Assembly: GCA_015698045.1 (NCBI GenBank) | Contig: BLAL01000054.1 | Location: 620,001-684,000, forward strand | From: Rhizophagus clarus | Lineage: Eukaryota > Glomeromycota > Glomeromycetes > Glomerales > Glomeraceae | DNA length: 64,000 nucleotides | Direction of reading: 5' to 3' | Part shown: piece by piece, positions 47,052-60,085 of the stretch | Numbering within the stretch: position 1 is the stretch's first letter | Layout: every line of letters starts with the position of its first letter | The notes under the pieces: model-generated | The model's input: the letters and a program-made list of their open reading frames with translations, nothing else | Told to the model about the DNA's origin: nothing | Database searches by the model: none | Translations under genes and position numbers: made by a program

Positions 47052-49004
47052 ATGGGAAAGAAAAGAAATCGTTCACATAAACCACATAAAACTAAGTTTC
47101 AACATGTATCTTTGATCTGTTATTTATATTATTATATACTTTTATTTCAACTTGCTATTATTAACTGTTAATGCATCGTTTTTAAAACAATTTCAGCATG
47201 GGAGAAAAAACAGGACAAAAAAGGTATTACTTGTTAAGATAATACAAATACGCATTTTACTTCCTTCATAATGTATCTTAGCCATTTCTTACTTTGCAGA
47301 ATGATCTGTCTGCTGACGAATGGACTCAAGCACAACAGGAATTAGATCAACAATTAAAAAAAATGGGTTTATACTGTAAAGAAATTGCCGGTGATGGAAA
47401 TTGTTTGTTCAGGTATTTTTCAATATTATATTCATTTTAAGTGATAACTGGCACTATCGCTAAGATGTATAGATTTGATTAATAATCGGGTCTGTATCTA
47501 TTGTATAGACATTATCGAGTACGTAGAATAAATTCATAGTTATAATAATTACTTGCCCAAGTCAATTCTGAGATAGATAGTGCCTAATTAATTTTTAAAA
47601 TAATAATATTTAAAATAATAATTTTCTTTAAAAGGTCTTTGTCAGATCAATTTTATGGAAATACAAAACAACACTCAAAGATTCGTAAAGAAGTATGCGA
47701 TTATTTAGAAAGGAATCGCGATCATTTTCAATACTTCGTAGAGGATGATAAAACTTTTGATTACCATTTATCGCAGATGAGAAAAGATGGTACGTATGGC
47801 GGAAACATGGAATTAGTGGCATTTGCGCAACTTCACGAAGTTGATATAAAAGTGTATCAACCTGGAACAATCTATGTTATCGAGGGAAAGGAAAGTGATA
47901 ACACGAACAATGATGGATCTACAAATGAAATTAGGACGAGGAGAACCCTACATATTATGTAAGTAATTACGATGTTTTATAAATTAATAAAGTTTATATT
48001 TCTTCTAGGATATTTATTTAAATTTTAATGAAATTCAGAACACTAAATGTATCTATTTAGTTATCATAACTGGGAACATTACAGTTCGGTAAGAAACATT
48101 CAAGGACCACATGAGGGTGACCCGGAAATAATATCTGAGGTAAAATCATATGACTTATATTTTTGAAAAATTCAAGGTTATATTCCCTTATTGATAATTT
48201 TTTCGTTTAGCCAATAAGTACTACAAATGATTCTATTGAAAAAATGATCATGGACTCTACTGGAGAAAGGAATTTGACAAAAATTCGAGAGATGATGAAA
48301 AAATTACAGTTTGATCACAACGAAGTTATAAACGAATTAATCGAAAGTTCACAAAAAAGCTTTATTAATGACGTTGGCTCCAACTCAAAAAAGTTTGCCG
48401 ATGAAGTCATAAACGAATCGATTGAAAGTTCACTGAAGTGTTCTATTGATGATGATTCCAATTCAAAAAAAACTATTTCTGAAGTCACAAACGAATCAAA
48501 TCATGACGGATCCAGTTCAAAAAAGTCTATTGGTGAAGTTACAAATGAATCAATTAAAAGCTCCGTTAATGACGATAGATCTAATTCAGAAAAAGATACT
48601 GAATCAATTGAAATTTCACAAAAAAGTTCAAGTAATGAAAAGATTGTTGAAGGTTAGTGTAATTTCTATTCGTATTAAATTTTAACGAATATGCTGTGTT
48701 AAATTTAATGCATTATTTATCAGATACAGAAGAAAATTCGCTTGTTGAATATCCTTCTCAAAAGATAATTGATAGTTCTTTGGATTCATCTCAAAACAAG
48801 AAATCTGAAATAGTATCAAAAAAACGAGGTCAAAAAGTTTTAGATTCGGATCCAATATTGAATAATAAATTTCTATCTAAAAAAGAAAAAAGAAAGTTGC
48901 GTAAAAAACAAAACCGACTTAAAAACAATTATAGGAACGACAGCGTGGTAAAACATAAAGACAAAGATAAAGAAGATAAAGCGATATTGCAATTGTTTAT
49001 TTAA
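47052..49004 (+). CDS. OTUD3: OTU-domain deubiquitinase, OTUD3 type
   Basis: Seven exons (47052-47105, 47197-47223, 47300-47412, 47635-47958, 48061-48139, 48211-48652, 48724-49004) give 439 residues. The N-terminus is very basic (MGKKRNRSHKPHKTKFQHGR). The OTU domain follows: QQLKKMGLYCKEI, then GDGNCLFRSLSDQFYG with Asp59 and the nucleophile Cys62, then DYLERNRDHFQYFVEDD, DGTYGGNMELVAFAQLHEVD, and IYHNWEHYSSVR with the catalytic His179. The order and spacing match OTUD3, a cysteine protease that cleaves ubiquitin chains. A Ser/Asn/Lys-rich tail has repeated KSSIDDDSNSKKTI-like units and ends in a Lys/Arg-rich helix (KKEKRKLRKKQNRLK). It starts opposite the mutase gene and ends 146 bp before the dehydrogenase pseudogene. 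Confidence 0.92.
48340..48640 (+). repeat. In-frame degenerate repeats in the OTUD3-like tail
   Basis: About five repeats of roughly 50-70 nt encode variants of EVTNESIESSxKSSIDDxSNSK. The length differences are multiples of three. They code for a disordered Ser/Asn/Lys-rich linker. Confidence 0.65.
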
Positions 49005-49150
49005 TCAGCAGTTTTCGTATTTAACAAAGATCGACAAAAAAATTTTAATAAAGTATCATTTGCTATAAAACCTCAATGATCCCATCTATAGTAAACCTTA
49101 CTGGGTATACTAAAACGATTTGTTAATTTTTAATCGTTAAAAAAAATGAA

Positions 49151-52100
49151 ATGTCTTTGGCCAATTGGTCTCGTACAATACGGCATACTGGTTATTTAAA
49201 TTCAAATGCAACAAAGTTTCGAGATACTTTCTCTATAAATTCACGTTATCTAATTATTCACTCTCTTGGTGCTATTCGTAATAAAGCTACCACCGTAAAC
49301 TCTTTACGTTCTCAAGTTTCAGTTTCTTACAATGGTTTTCCTCAGGGAAATACAACAAGTTATATTGAAGAAATGTATGAAGCATGGCTGAGAGATCCTT
49401 CTTCAGTTCATTTATCATGGCAGGTATATTTTAAAAACATGGGTTCTAGCATGAAAACTTATCAGTCTTCACCAACTATCGTTCCTTTGACCGGGTTGAC
49501 TACTTCCTTTTCACCAAGCACGAGTCGGTATGATGATCATATGAAAGTTCAATTATTGGTGAGAGCATATCAAGTTCGCGGTTATCATATTGCAAATTTG
49601 GATCCTTTGGGAATTTTGGATGCAGATTTAGATGATGCCATTCCCAAAGAACTTGATCCGAAATATTATGGTTTCACAGAAAAGGATTTGGATAGAAAAT
49701 TCACACTTGGTCCTGGTATATTACCAGCATTTGCTGAGACTGAAAAAAAAAGACACAAAAGACACTTAGAGAGATAGTGGATATGTGCAAACAAATATAT
49801 TGCAAGTATATTTAGAAAATGACTGTTCTATTAATTTAAATTAATTATCGATTATTTGTCATTAAATAGGTAATACTATTGGTATTGAATATACTCATAT
49901 TTCTGATCGAGTACAATATGATTGGATTCGTTCTAGAATAGAAATTCCAAGCCAATATGATTACACAATAGAAGAGAAACGTATGATTTTGGATCGATTA
50001 ATATGGTCCGATTCATTTGAACGGTTTATTACCATAAAGTATCCAAACGAGAGGAGATTTGGTTTGGAAGGTTGTGAGGGTTTGATTTCGGGACTGAAAG
50101 CTTTGGTATGATACACGTATAAGAAAAATTTTTTTTTTTTTTAAAAATATCAAAATTTACTCAATTATAAATTAGATTGATCGATCTGTTGATCTTGGCA
50201 TGGAGTCAATTGTACTCGGGATGGCACATCGTGGGCGTCTTAATGTTTTGAGTAATGTATTCCGTAAACAAAATGAGTCCATTTTTAATGAATTCAGTGG
50301 GTTAGAACCATCAGATGAAGGGTCAGGTGATGTGAAATACCATTTGGGTATGAATTATGTCCGACCTATTCCCTCCGGCAAGATGATATACCTTTCTTTA
50401 GCTGCAAATCCAGCACATTTAGAAGTAGTTAATTCTGTTGTACTTGGCAAAACTCGTGCAATTCAACACTATTTAAATGATGAAAAGAAACATCATCATT
50501 CAATGGCTTTATTATTACGTGGTGATGCTGCCTTTGCAGCTCAAGGAGTCGTATATGAAACAATAGGTTTCCATGATTTGCCAAACTATACTACAGGTGG
50601 TACTATACATATAGTTATAAACAATCAAATTGGTTTTACTACAGACCCTCGATTTGCCCGTTCAACTCCGTACTGTTCAGACGTGGCTAAGGTAGTAAAT
50701 GCTCCTATATTTCATGTTAATGTTGAAGATGTAGAGGCAGTAACTTTTGTGTGTCAACTTGCCTCTGAATGGAGACAGACATTTAAAAAGGATGTTGTTG
50801 TCGACATTGTTTGCTATCGCAAACATGGGCATAATGAAGTTGATCAACCCAGTTTTACTCAACCTAGAATGTACCAACAAATAGCTAAACAAACACCCAT
50901 TCTTGAAAAATATGTTCAAAAATTATTAAAAGAAGGCATATTTTATAAGGAAGACATTGAGAAACATAAGGAATGGGTTTGGAACATTTTGGAAGAAAAC
51001 TATCGAAAAAGCAAAGATTATGTACCAAAGAGTCGTGAGTGGTTATCTAGTACTTGGGATGGTAAGAAATTAGTCACTTTTAACCGAATTGCTTTTATTC
51101 CAAGAATTCCGAGTTTTTTTTTATTATTATTAAAGGTTTTAAATCACCAAAGGAGCTTGCTGAAGTTGTTTCACCAGTATATCCAACTGGTTCATCCCAC
51201 GAGCTTCTTCAACATGTAGGCGAAGTTATTAGTTCATATCCAAAAGGTTTTAATGTGCATTCAGGATTAGTTAGAATTCTCAAGGCTCGTTCTAAAGCTA
51301 TCAACGAAGGACAAGGAATTGATTGGCCTACTGCTGAGGGTCTTGCATTTGGTTCATTACTTCTTGAAGATAAACATGTTCGTTTATCAGGTCAAGATGT
51401 TGAGCGTGGAACCTTTTCACAACGTCATGCAGTACTTCATGATCAAGTAAATGAGACACAATACGTACCATTAAACGATTTAAGACCTGATCAAGCTAAA
51501 TTTTCTGTTTGTAATTCTTCTCTTTCGGAATTTGGAGTTCTTGGTTTTGAATATGGATATTCACTAGTAAACCCTAATTCTCTAATTTGTGGGAAGCACA
51601 ATTTGGAGATTTCGTCAATAATGCTCAATGTATAATTGATCAATTCATAGCATCTGGTGAAAAAAAATGGTTACAACGTACTGGATTGGTTGTTCTATTA
51701 CCGCATGGTTATGATGGTCAAGGTCCTGAACATTCTAGTGGACGATTGGAACGCTTCCTCCAATTATGTGATGATCATCCATATGTTTACCCACCTCCAG
51801 AAAAAATGATACGCCAACATCAGGATTGTAATATGCAAATAATATATGCTACGACTCCAGCAAATTATTTCCATGTTTTGAGAAGACAAATTCATCGTGA
51901 TTTTAGAAAACCGGTAAGTTTTTTTAAAACCCCTTTTTAAGGACTATTTACTTTAATAATTTAACAAAATTGAAATTGTTATTATGGAATTTAGCTTATC
52001 GCGTTTATGTCAAAAAGTCTTCTTCGTCATCCAATGGCACGTTCTTCTCTTGCCGAAATGACTGGTGATACAACCTTTATGCGTTATATTCCTGATCCAC

Positions 52101-52624
52101 ATCCTGAATCATTAGCATCACCTGATAAAATAACACGACATATCTTATGTTCTGGACAAATTTACTATACTCTACTTAGAGCCCGTGAACAGAATAAAAT
52201 GAACCATGTTGCCATTTCTAGATTAGAACAATTAAGCCCTTTTCCATACGATTTGTTATCTCAACATATTGATAAATATCCAATTGCTGAATTTATATGG
52301 GCACAGGAAGAACCTCTAAATTCAGGTGCATGGATTTATGCTGCGCCGAGAATTCGAACTTTGGCAAATCGCTCAAAATATCATGAAGGTATATGTGTTA
52401 ATCATGTACTAACCAAATTTTAATTTATTGATATTAGTTAATAATTAATAATTAATTATGTAGGCAAAGCTGCTAAGCCAGCAACCCGTTTACCTTCAGC
52501 ATCTTCTGCCACCGGTAATAAAAAGCAGCATATTCAAGAAGAACATGATTTGCTATCTCAAGCATTAATTGGTCAAATAATTGAACCAAAGACAATTGTT
52601 TCTGGAGTACCGGTCTGGGAATAA
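49151..52624 (+). pseudogene. Second 2-oxoglutarate dehydrogenase E1 copy, inverted, frameshifted
   Basis: All six exons of the minus-strand gene are present in the same order and nearly the same lengths: 49151-49801, 49870-50105, 50176-51061, 51136-51913, 51995-52388, 52464-52624. Two defects break the protein. At the end of exon 1 a duplicated AAAGACAC-like stretch adds 8 nt relative to the other copy (after residue 197, FAETEKKRHKRHLER-stop). In exon 4 one base is missing near 51,585 (CTAATTTGTGGG against CTAATTCTGTGGG). Intron 1 starts with GC instead of GT (GCAAGT at 49,802). Most catalytic blocks are otherwise conserved ([21 protein letters not shown]), so loss is recent or the two shifts are assembly errors. 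It starts 146 bp after OTUD3 and so has almost no promoter space. Confidence 0.88.
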
Positions 52625-53658
52625 AATAATAAAAAGAAAATTACATATCTTTATTTTGAAGTTCTAGTTATCATTACCAGTAAATTTTAAAATAATTCTG
52701 TTCTCATTTAATTGGTCCGGATTTGTGTTATAACAAAAAAATGACCATTTCCCTCGATATAAGCATCTTTACCGGTTGTGTGATACAGTGTGATGAATAG
52801 GGAGGGCCGGAGGGGGGATACAATATTTCGAAAAATATTCGAGTTTCATTATGATTATTCTCTTACTGATTAAAATACATATTATTACGAATTGAATGAT
52901 ATACGTTTGAGTAAATTAAATTAACAACTATTATTTTAATTTAATTACCCTTCTATTGCTTTCTAGCGGGAATACTACTCTGTCCTATTGTCTTGTATCA
53001 AGTCTGTTTCTTCGATAAATCATTGCGAACTTGTACGCGAAAGAGAATGTATTGTTACTATTGTACAATTTGTTAAAGAAATAAAGTGAATTTATATATC
53101 AAAATGTACTTTATTTCTGCATAATGTTTATCTTATTTTTAGTAAATTTGAAGAACGACTTTTATTTTGTCGTTCTGCTTTATTAAAAGTGAAGTTACTT
53201 TATATCAATTTTCTATGAACTTACAACCTTTCTAGCGTAACTGAATTATATTAAAATTATTAAATATAATAAGAACTCTTCAATATTTATGTGGAAAACA
53301 AACCGAAATATTTTTTTAATACTGTAGATTATTAATAAATTAGCGGCCTGAAGATCCTTTTTTTCGGAAATTTTAAAACCCTGGACGCAGCAATTACGTA
53401 TAACGTGATTTAATACCAATCCCACTTTCTACAGATTGTTTGCCGTTTGAATGCCCACCCCCAAAAAAACTTAAGCTAAGAACTTTTGCGCAATTCAAAT
53501 ATCCTATTAAACTTGTCCCCCTCTTCATCGCTCACATTCTTTACCATTTTCCTTTCACTACCTCCGACTTTAAAAAAAAGTTTTTTAAGGGTTAATAATC
53601 CTTTCCTATCTTTTGTCTATACCTAATATAAATAAAAAATAAGTGCATATAAGTTAAA
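52625..53658. other. Gene-free spacer
   Basis: About 1.0 kb between the dehydrogenase pseudogene and Ras. A pyrimidine-rich stretch (53,510-53,610) precedes the Ras start and probably marks its promoter. No other feature was recognised. Confidence 0.5.
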
Positions 53659-54876
<1,218 letters not shown>

Positions 54877-56533
54877 AAAAATTAATAAAAATATATTATA
54901 TATTATACCCAAAAATTCAAAAAGAAGACCTTTCTACTCGTATATATATTATATTATAATAAGTAACTTGCACTATCATTTCCTCAGTACGTAGATGTTG
55001 ATAGATAATAACTTTTTTTCTTAATGTATTTTTTATTATTATTATTATTATTACTATTTCATTCTGTTTAGAACCAGAGAAATTTTTGCTCAACAATTTT
55101 TAAGCTTTTCTGGTCCAAAGGTTGATAATTTGTATTCGTCGTCTTTTTTTTTTATTATTATACATTTCATATCCATATTTCCCTCTTTTTTTGCAACATT
55201 TGATCTTTAAAAAGGTCTCTATTTCTGTTTTGCATCTTAATGAATGTTCAACAGAAAACTTCTAAAAAATATACATATACAAAAATATAATTTAATGAGA
55301 TTCGTTGTATGAGTTGGGCTTCAATAATTTTTACTTACTAACTTTAATATATACTTAGCCAATGTTTATATATCTCAATAAAAAAAATTTTTAGTCTGTT
55401 TTCACATTTTTTTTTGGTCATCATTTACATCAGGGACAAAGACTGAATGAATCAAGAAATAAAGTACTAATCAATTTATTTTCCCAAATAGGGAACGTTA
55501 AATATACCCTCTTTAAGCTATTTAATATGGTATATCGACATACAGAAAAATTTCCACTTAAAGAGGTTCCCGAAATTAATTTGCTTTTTTTAGTTGACGA
55601 TCAATTAATCCCTGGGAATTGGTTGAATAAAATTGCTTTACAAACTTAACTTAAATTGGTTCATATCAAAATTTTTTCCGAACGAATTTCCGGTAAACTG
55701 ACAGGATATGATACTGAATTTTTGTGCCCCGCCACGCCCCCTGAATTATATAAATTTATTGCTAATACTTTTTTAAATATTTTGAATATCAGTATATTAT
55801 TATGGCAAGTATTGAAACGAAAATAATTGCGTTTGTATTGTGTGAGTACATTTTAACGAATATGTAATATTGGGAATGAGAAAAATTAAAAAATTCATAT
55901 TGTTTGTTTATTTAAGGTAAATGATTCAGAATGAGCATATGAACATTACTAATTATATTTAAATTAATTTAATTTAAGTATCTTGATCTTGATCTCGTCT
56001 TGGTGATCGTAGCATTTTGATAGGAAGCTTTATCTTAAATTTTGGTTATCGAACAATACATATAGTGAATAATATTATATACGTGAGTAATCATCACAAA
56101 CGTCACGTGGATTATTTGTGACTCATAATCTTCGCGATATTGGAAGCGCGAATCATAATAACAATTTTTAATAATACTAAACTAAATTAGTATTTAATAG
56201 CGGTTCTTTAAAAAAAAAAACAAAAACTCGTGATCTTCGTGAGGTACGTGTTTACGAATAACATTCGACGCGATGTGATTATTGAGGCGCGATGTGACAC
56301 GTACTATCATAACAAACTGACAAATTTGGCCTGATCGTACTACAATCGTATATATATAAGCATTGTATACGCCCAATAACTCTCACCTGATTCAATCACG
56401 CACTTATAAAGCACTCCGTTTCCCACAAGAAATTTTTTTTTAAAAAAAAAAAAAAAAAAAAAATATATTTCTCTCTAAATTATATATTAAATATTTTTTT
56501 TTCCTTAATCTTTTTAAACGAAATAAAAAAACA
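54877..56533. other. Spacer between Ras and histone H1
   Basis: About 1.66 kb with no gene. The last part holds a TATATATATAAG word near 56,349 and TTATAAA near 56,404-56,410, about 125 bp before the H1 start, which could serve as its TATA box. CG-containing stretches with CACGTG and GCGCGA words (56,100-56,310) stand out from the AT background and may be regulatory. Confidence 0.45.
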
Positions 56534-57580
56534 ATGGGAAGAGTCAGTCCCGCCAAGTCGAAGAAGCAAGCCAGTCCCCCTTCTCATCCCAAATATGAGG
56601 ATATGATTCGAGGCAAGTTCATGAAAACCCGTTAAATTTAAAAGAAAACGAGAAAAGAAATTTTAAAATAGATTTTTTTTTGACAAGAATAAAAGAAAAA
56701 CAGAAGGCCTTTATTACATTGCTTAGCGTTTATAGCTATACTAATTTCCAGTTTACCAATTTCCCACGTTAAATAATTTACAGATGCTATTGTCGCTTTG
56801 AAAGAACGCAAAGGAAGCAGGTAAAAAAATAGTCTATTTCGCTCAAGAGCCTTTATTGGTGACGCGTTTTTTTTTTCTTTTACTAATAAATCTTCGTATT
56901 TGTTAATGATTAGTCGTCAAGCTATTAAGAAATATATCCTAAATACATATAAACTTCCCGATAATGCCGTTACAACCAACCGTCTCAAGTTGGCCATCAC
57001 TAAGGGCGTCGATAAAGGAATTTTTTCTTTCGTTAACGGTAAATACTCCCTAAAATCATGAGCGATCTATAATATATATAATATACGGCACAAACATATA
57101 TTGTTTCTACATATTTGAGAGCAACTGTTTATGTGAATATTTTTTTTTTGTATTATTACTTTCTTCAACTACTATTACGCTTCATCTAGGTCCCAGTGGT
57201 ACTCTTAAACTCGTGAAGAAGGAAGCAGCTAAGAAAGAAAAGAAGGAAGTTGAGAAAAAGGAAAAGCCTAAAAAAGCTGAGAAGAAAGAAGTTAAACCAA
57301 AAGCCGAAAAAGTAAGATATTTTATTTTTGATACAATACAATTTTTATTTTTTTTTTCAATCTCGATCACGATCTTAAAAATATTTTTAATACTATTAAT
57401 TTACAGAAAACAACTACTAGAAAAGCACCAACCAGAAAGCCAGCAGCCACTACAACTAAGAAAGCACCCGCCAAACAAAAGAAAGCTTCAACCTCTACTA
57501 AGAAGACCAGAGCCTCTTCTACATCCAAAAAAGCAAGCGAAAAGAGAACAACTGGAAGAAGGAAGGCTGCCTCCTCTTAA
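56534..57580 (+). CDS. Linker histone H1
   Basis: Five exons (56534-56612, 56784-56820, 56914-57038, 57190-57311, 57407-57580) give 178 residues. A short Ser/Pro/Lys N-terminus is followed by the globular winged-helix domain: HPKYEDMIRDAIVALKER, GSSRQAIKKYILNTY, NRLKLAITKGVDKGIF, and NGPSGTLKLVKK. The tail is Lys/Ala/Pro/Thr-rich (KKEKKEVEKKEKPKKAE, TRKPAATTTKKAPAK) and ends GRRKAASS. This is the standard fungal H1 layout; it binds linker DNA at the nucleosome in the nucleus. Intron 1 has a GC donor (GCAAGT at 56,613), needed to keep the conserved MIRDAI motif. The other introns are GT-AG. Confidence 0.95.
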
Positions 57581-58662
57581 ATTCACCAACCCACTAATTT
57601 TTTATATTTTTTTTTTTTATCTTTTATAAACTTTTTATATATGAACTTATCTGTTTATTTTTTCGACTTTATTCAAAGATAATCTGTGTAAATAAATAGC
57701 TCAAAATTGAGTTAATTCTTGGCTAAAAAATTTTCTTTCGCAATAACTAAGCATGAAATTTAAGTCTCGATCTTCCTCGTCTAAACTTAATTGATAAAGT
57801 TTTTAGCATAAATCTTAGCACAAAATTATGAACTTTTTTTTTCATGCTTTACAAAATTCGTGTGTACTATATTATAAGACATACTATAGAAATAGAAATT
57901 GCATAACCTTGTAAATGTCATTGACATTCTTACTTAGTAAGAATAAATTATTATTAAAACATTGATCATCATTTTAATGAATATTTGAACATATCAGATA
58001 CAATTTCTTTTAAAATCAAGTTTATCATTAAATCACATAACTCTTATCACTATCACTTTAGGTATTATTTGAGCCACAATAAGCCACATTCTCACCCGCC
58101 CGCAGATCCTATTCACCAAGCTTCCTTTACAAAAAAATTTTTCCTTCTCTGTTCTCATTTTGGAGTAAAAAAAAAAAGAAATTAAAAAAAAATAATGGCG
58201 CATTAATACAAATTATTCTTAAATTAGAAAAAGAAATTCCTTCCTCAAACTCGAAAAGATGAATTCTTTAAATTTTTATTTTTTGGAAAGATAGAGGATT
58301 TAACAATCAAGAACCGTAATAATTTTTCCGCGAATTTTCCGCGTAAAAAAAAAAAAAAAAAAAAATTAATCATTCCCACGAGGTTTTGTTCTCTGAGACG
58401 GAAAATCAAAATGACTAAAAAAGAATCTTTTTAATAATGCATTGCATTACAAAGAAGATTTATTTTTCGATCTACCATCACATAATCGCGCCAAAACTTT
58501 CTTTTCACGCGATATTTCTACACCCTTTCTTTACCCCACATTTTCCAAATATAAAAACGCCAAAACAAACAATAAAGTACATTTAATTATTTATGGAAAG
58601 GAAAAAATATAATCTTTTTCCATAAAATTTGATATTTTTTTTTTTATTTATTTTTAGACTTC

Positions 58663-58694
<32 letters not shown>

Positions 58695-60085
58695 TTTGAA
58701 AAACTACTCCGAAAGAAAAAAGAATTTAAAATGTTTGTTTTTCTGTAAAACCCTTTAAAAAAAAAACTAGGACCAAAAAACTAGGACCAAAAACCCATAA
58801 AAAAACAGAAAAAAAAAGCAAAAAAAATTATAGACAAAGAAAATGAATCTCAGCCGAAAAAAATATAAATATAATCACAGATAAGATTCAAGATAAAAAA
58901 AAAATTACAGAAAAGTTAATTTAAAAAAAAATTATCTTAACTATTCGACCAATGTTTTTTTGTAAAGAAAACTAAGAATAATTTAAAGACACATCTTTCT
59001 TCTATTAAAACCCTAAAAGAACTAGAGGGATGAATGAAAAAAAGTAACTTAGTTTTCGATCATTTGACAGATCATTTGAACCCTTAATATAAAGTAATGA
59101 GATAAAATAAGAACAGTTAAAAGAAGTACGAAGGAATAAAAAAAAAACCTTATAATGTAATTTATGGTAAAGGGGGGATATAGATGGATAAAATACTCTT
59201 TTTTTTTGTAAGAATAAGAAAGATAATGGTAAAAGGTTATGTCGTAATAAAATGGAATATATAATAGGATATATAACGATAAAGATGATATATATATATA
59301 TCAATATTTTTTTTTTTTTTTTTTAGGAAAATTTTTCGTTTATAATGGTATAAAAATGCAATAAAGGAAAAAAAGACCAAAGGTCGGAAAAAATCATATA
59401 TGTAAGAGAAAAAAATATACAACAAACGCACATATTGATAGCGGACTATCAATAAACGTTTGCTTTCTGCCAGTCTATTTTTTTAAAAAAAAGAAAAGAA
59501 AAGAAAAAAGAAAAAGAGGAAAAGGAAAAGGAAAAGGAGAAGGAGAAGGAGAAGAAAAAAATTTACAAGGTTGGCAGTCTATGTTGTCTGAGAACAAAGG
59601 AACAGTAAATATCAACACAGAAATGATCAGACATTTCTGGGTGATAATTTCTCTCCATTCGAATCTCAAAACTCTATGGTATTTAAGTCTATAGAAAAAT
59701 AAATGCAAGTTGTTCTATGTATATATATATATATATATAAGAAAATGTTGATTTATAAACACAATGAAACGAGAATATATATATTGGGTAGGGAGAAAAA
59801 AGTTGGAAAAAAAAAATGTTTAAATAATACAAGGAAAAAAAGAAGAAAAAAAAAAATAAACAGCCAAAGGAAAGCTATAGTGTCCTAGACCTTGTTATAA
59901 AGGTCAAAACCGAAATATTTCGGCCCGCACAAAAATCGTCCATTCATATTTCTTTATTTCAATTCACAAAAGAGCAATACCAGACTCAGTCTTAGAGAAC
60001 TCAAAGTAAATTCTTTAACAATAACACAAAAAAAAAATATAATTACTACGTATTGAACAAGTACTCGCACGTATCCATAAAAAAA
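57581..60085. other. Convergent 3' spacer between H1 and HMG genes
   Basis: About 2.5 kb of low-complexity DNA that contains both 3' untranslated regions. Long A/T homopolymers occur at 58,345-58,366 and 58,663-58,694. Frames in this stretch are Lys- or Phe-rich artefacts. No RNA gene was recognised. Confidence 0.5.
59485..59561 (+). repeat. 77-nt polypurine tract
   Basis: An uninterrupted A/G run with AAAAGG and GGAGAA repeats, in the 3' flank of the HMG gene (which lies on the opposite strand). Such mirror-like purine tracts can form triplex DNA in vitro. No function is shown. Confidence 0.75.

Noticed and set aside
49151-52624. Second dehydrogenase copy as a functional isozyme
   Set aside because: Two frameshifts relative to the intact copy would truncate it; no splice choice seen repairs both. 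Sequencing error remains possible and is listed as a check.
57985-58185. 66-residue frame downstream of H1
   Set aside because: His/Ser-rich with no family features, located in the 3' spacer.
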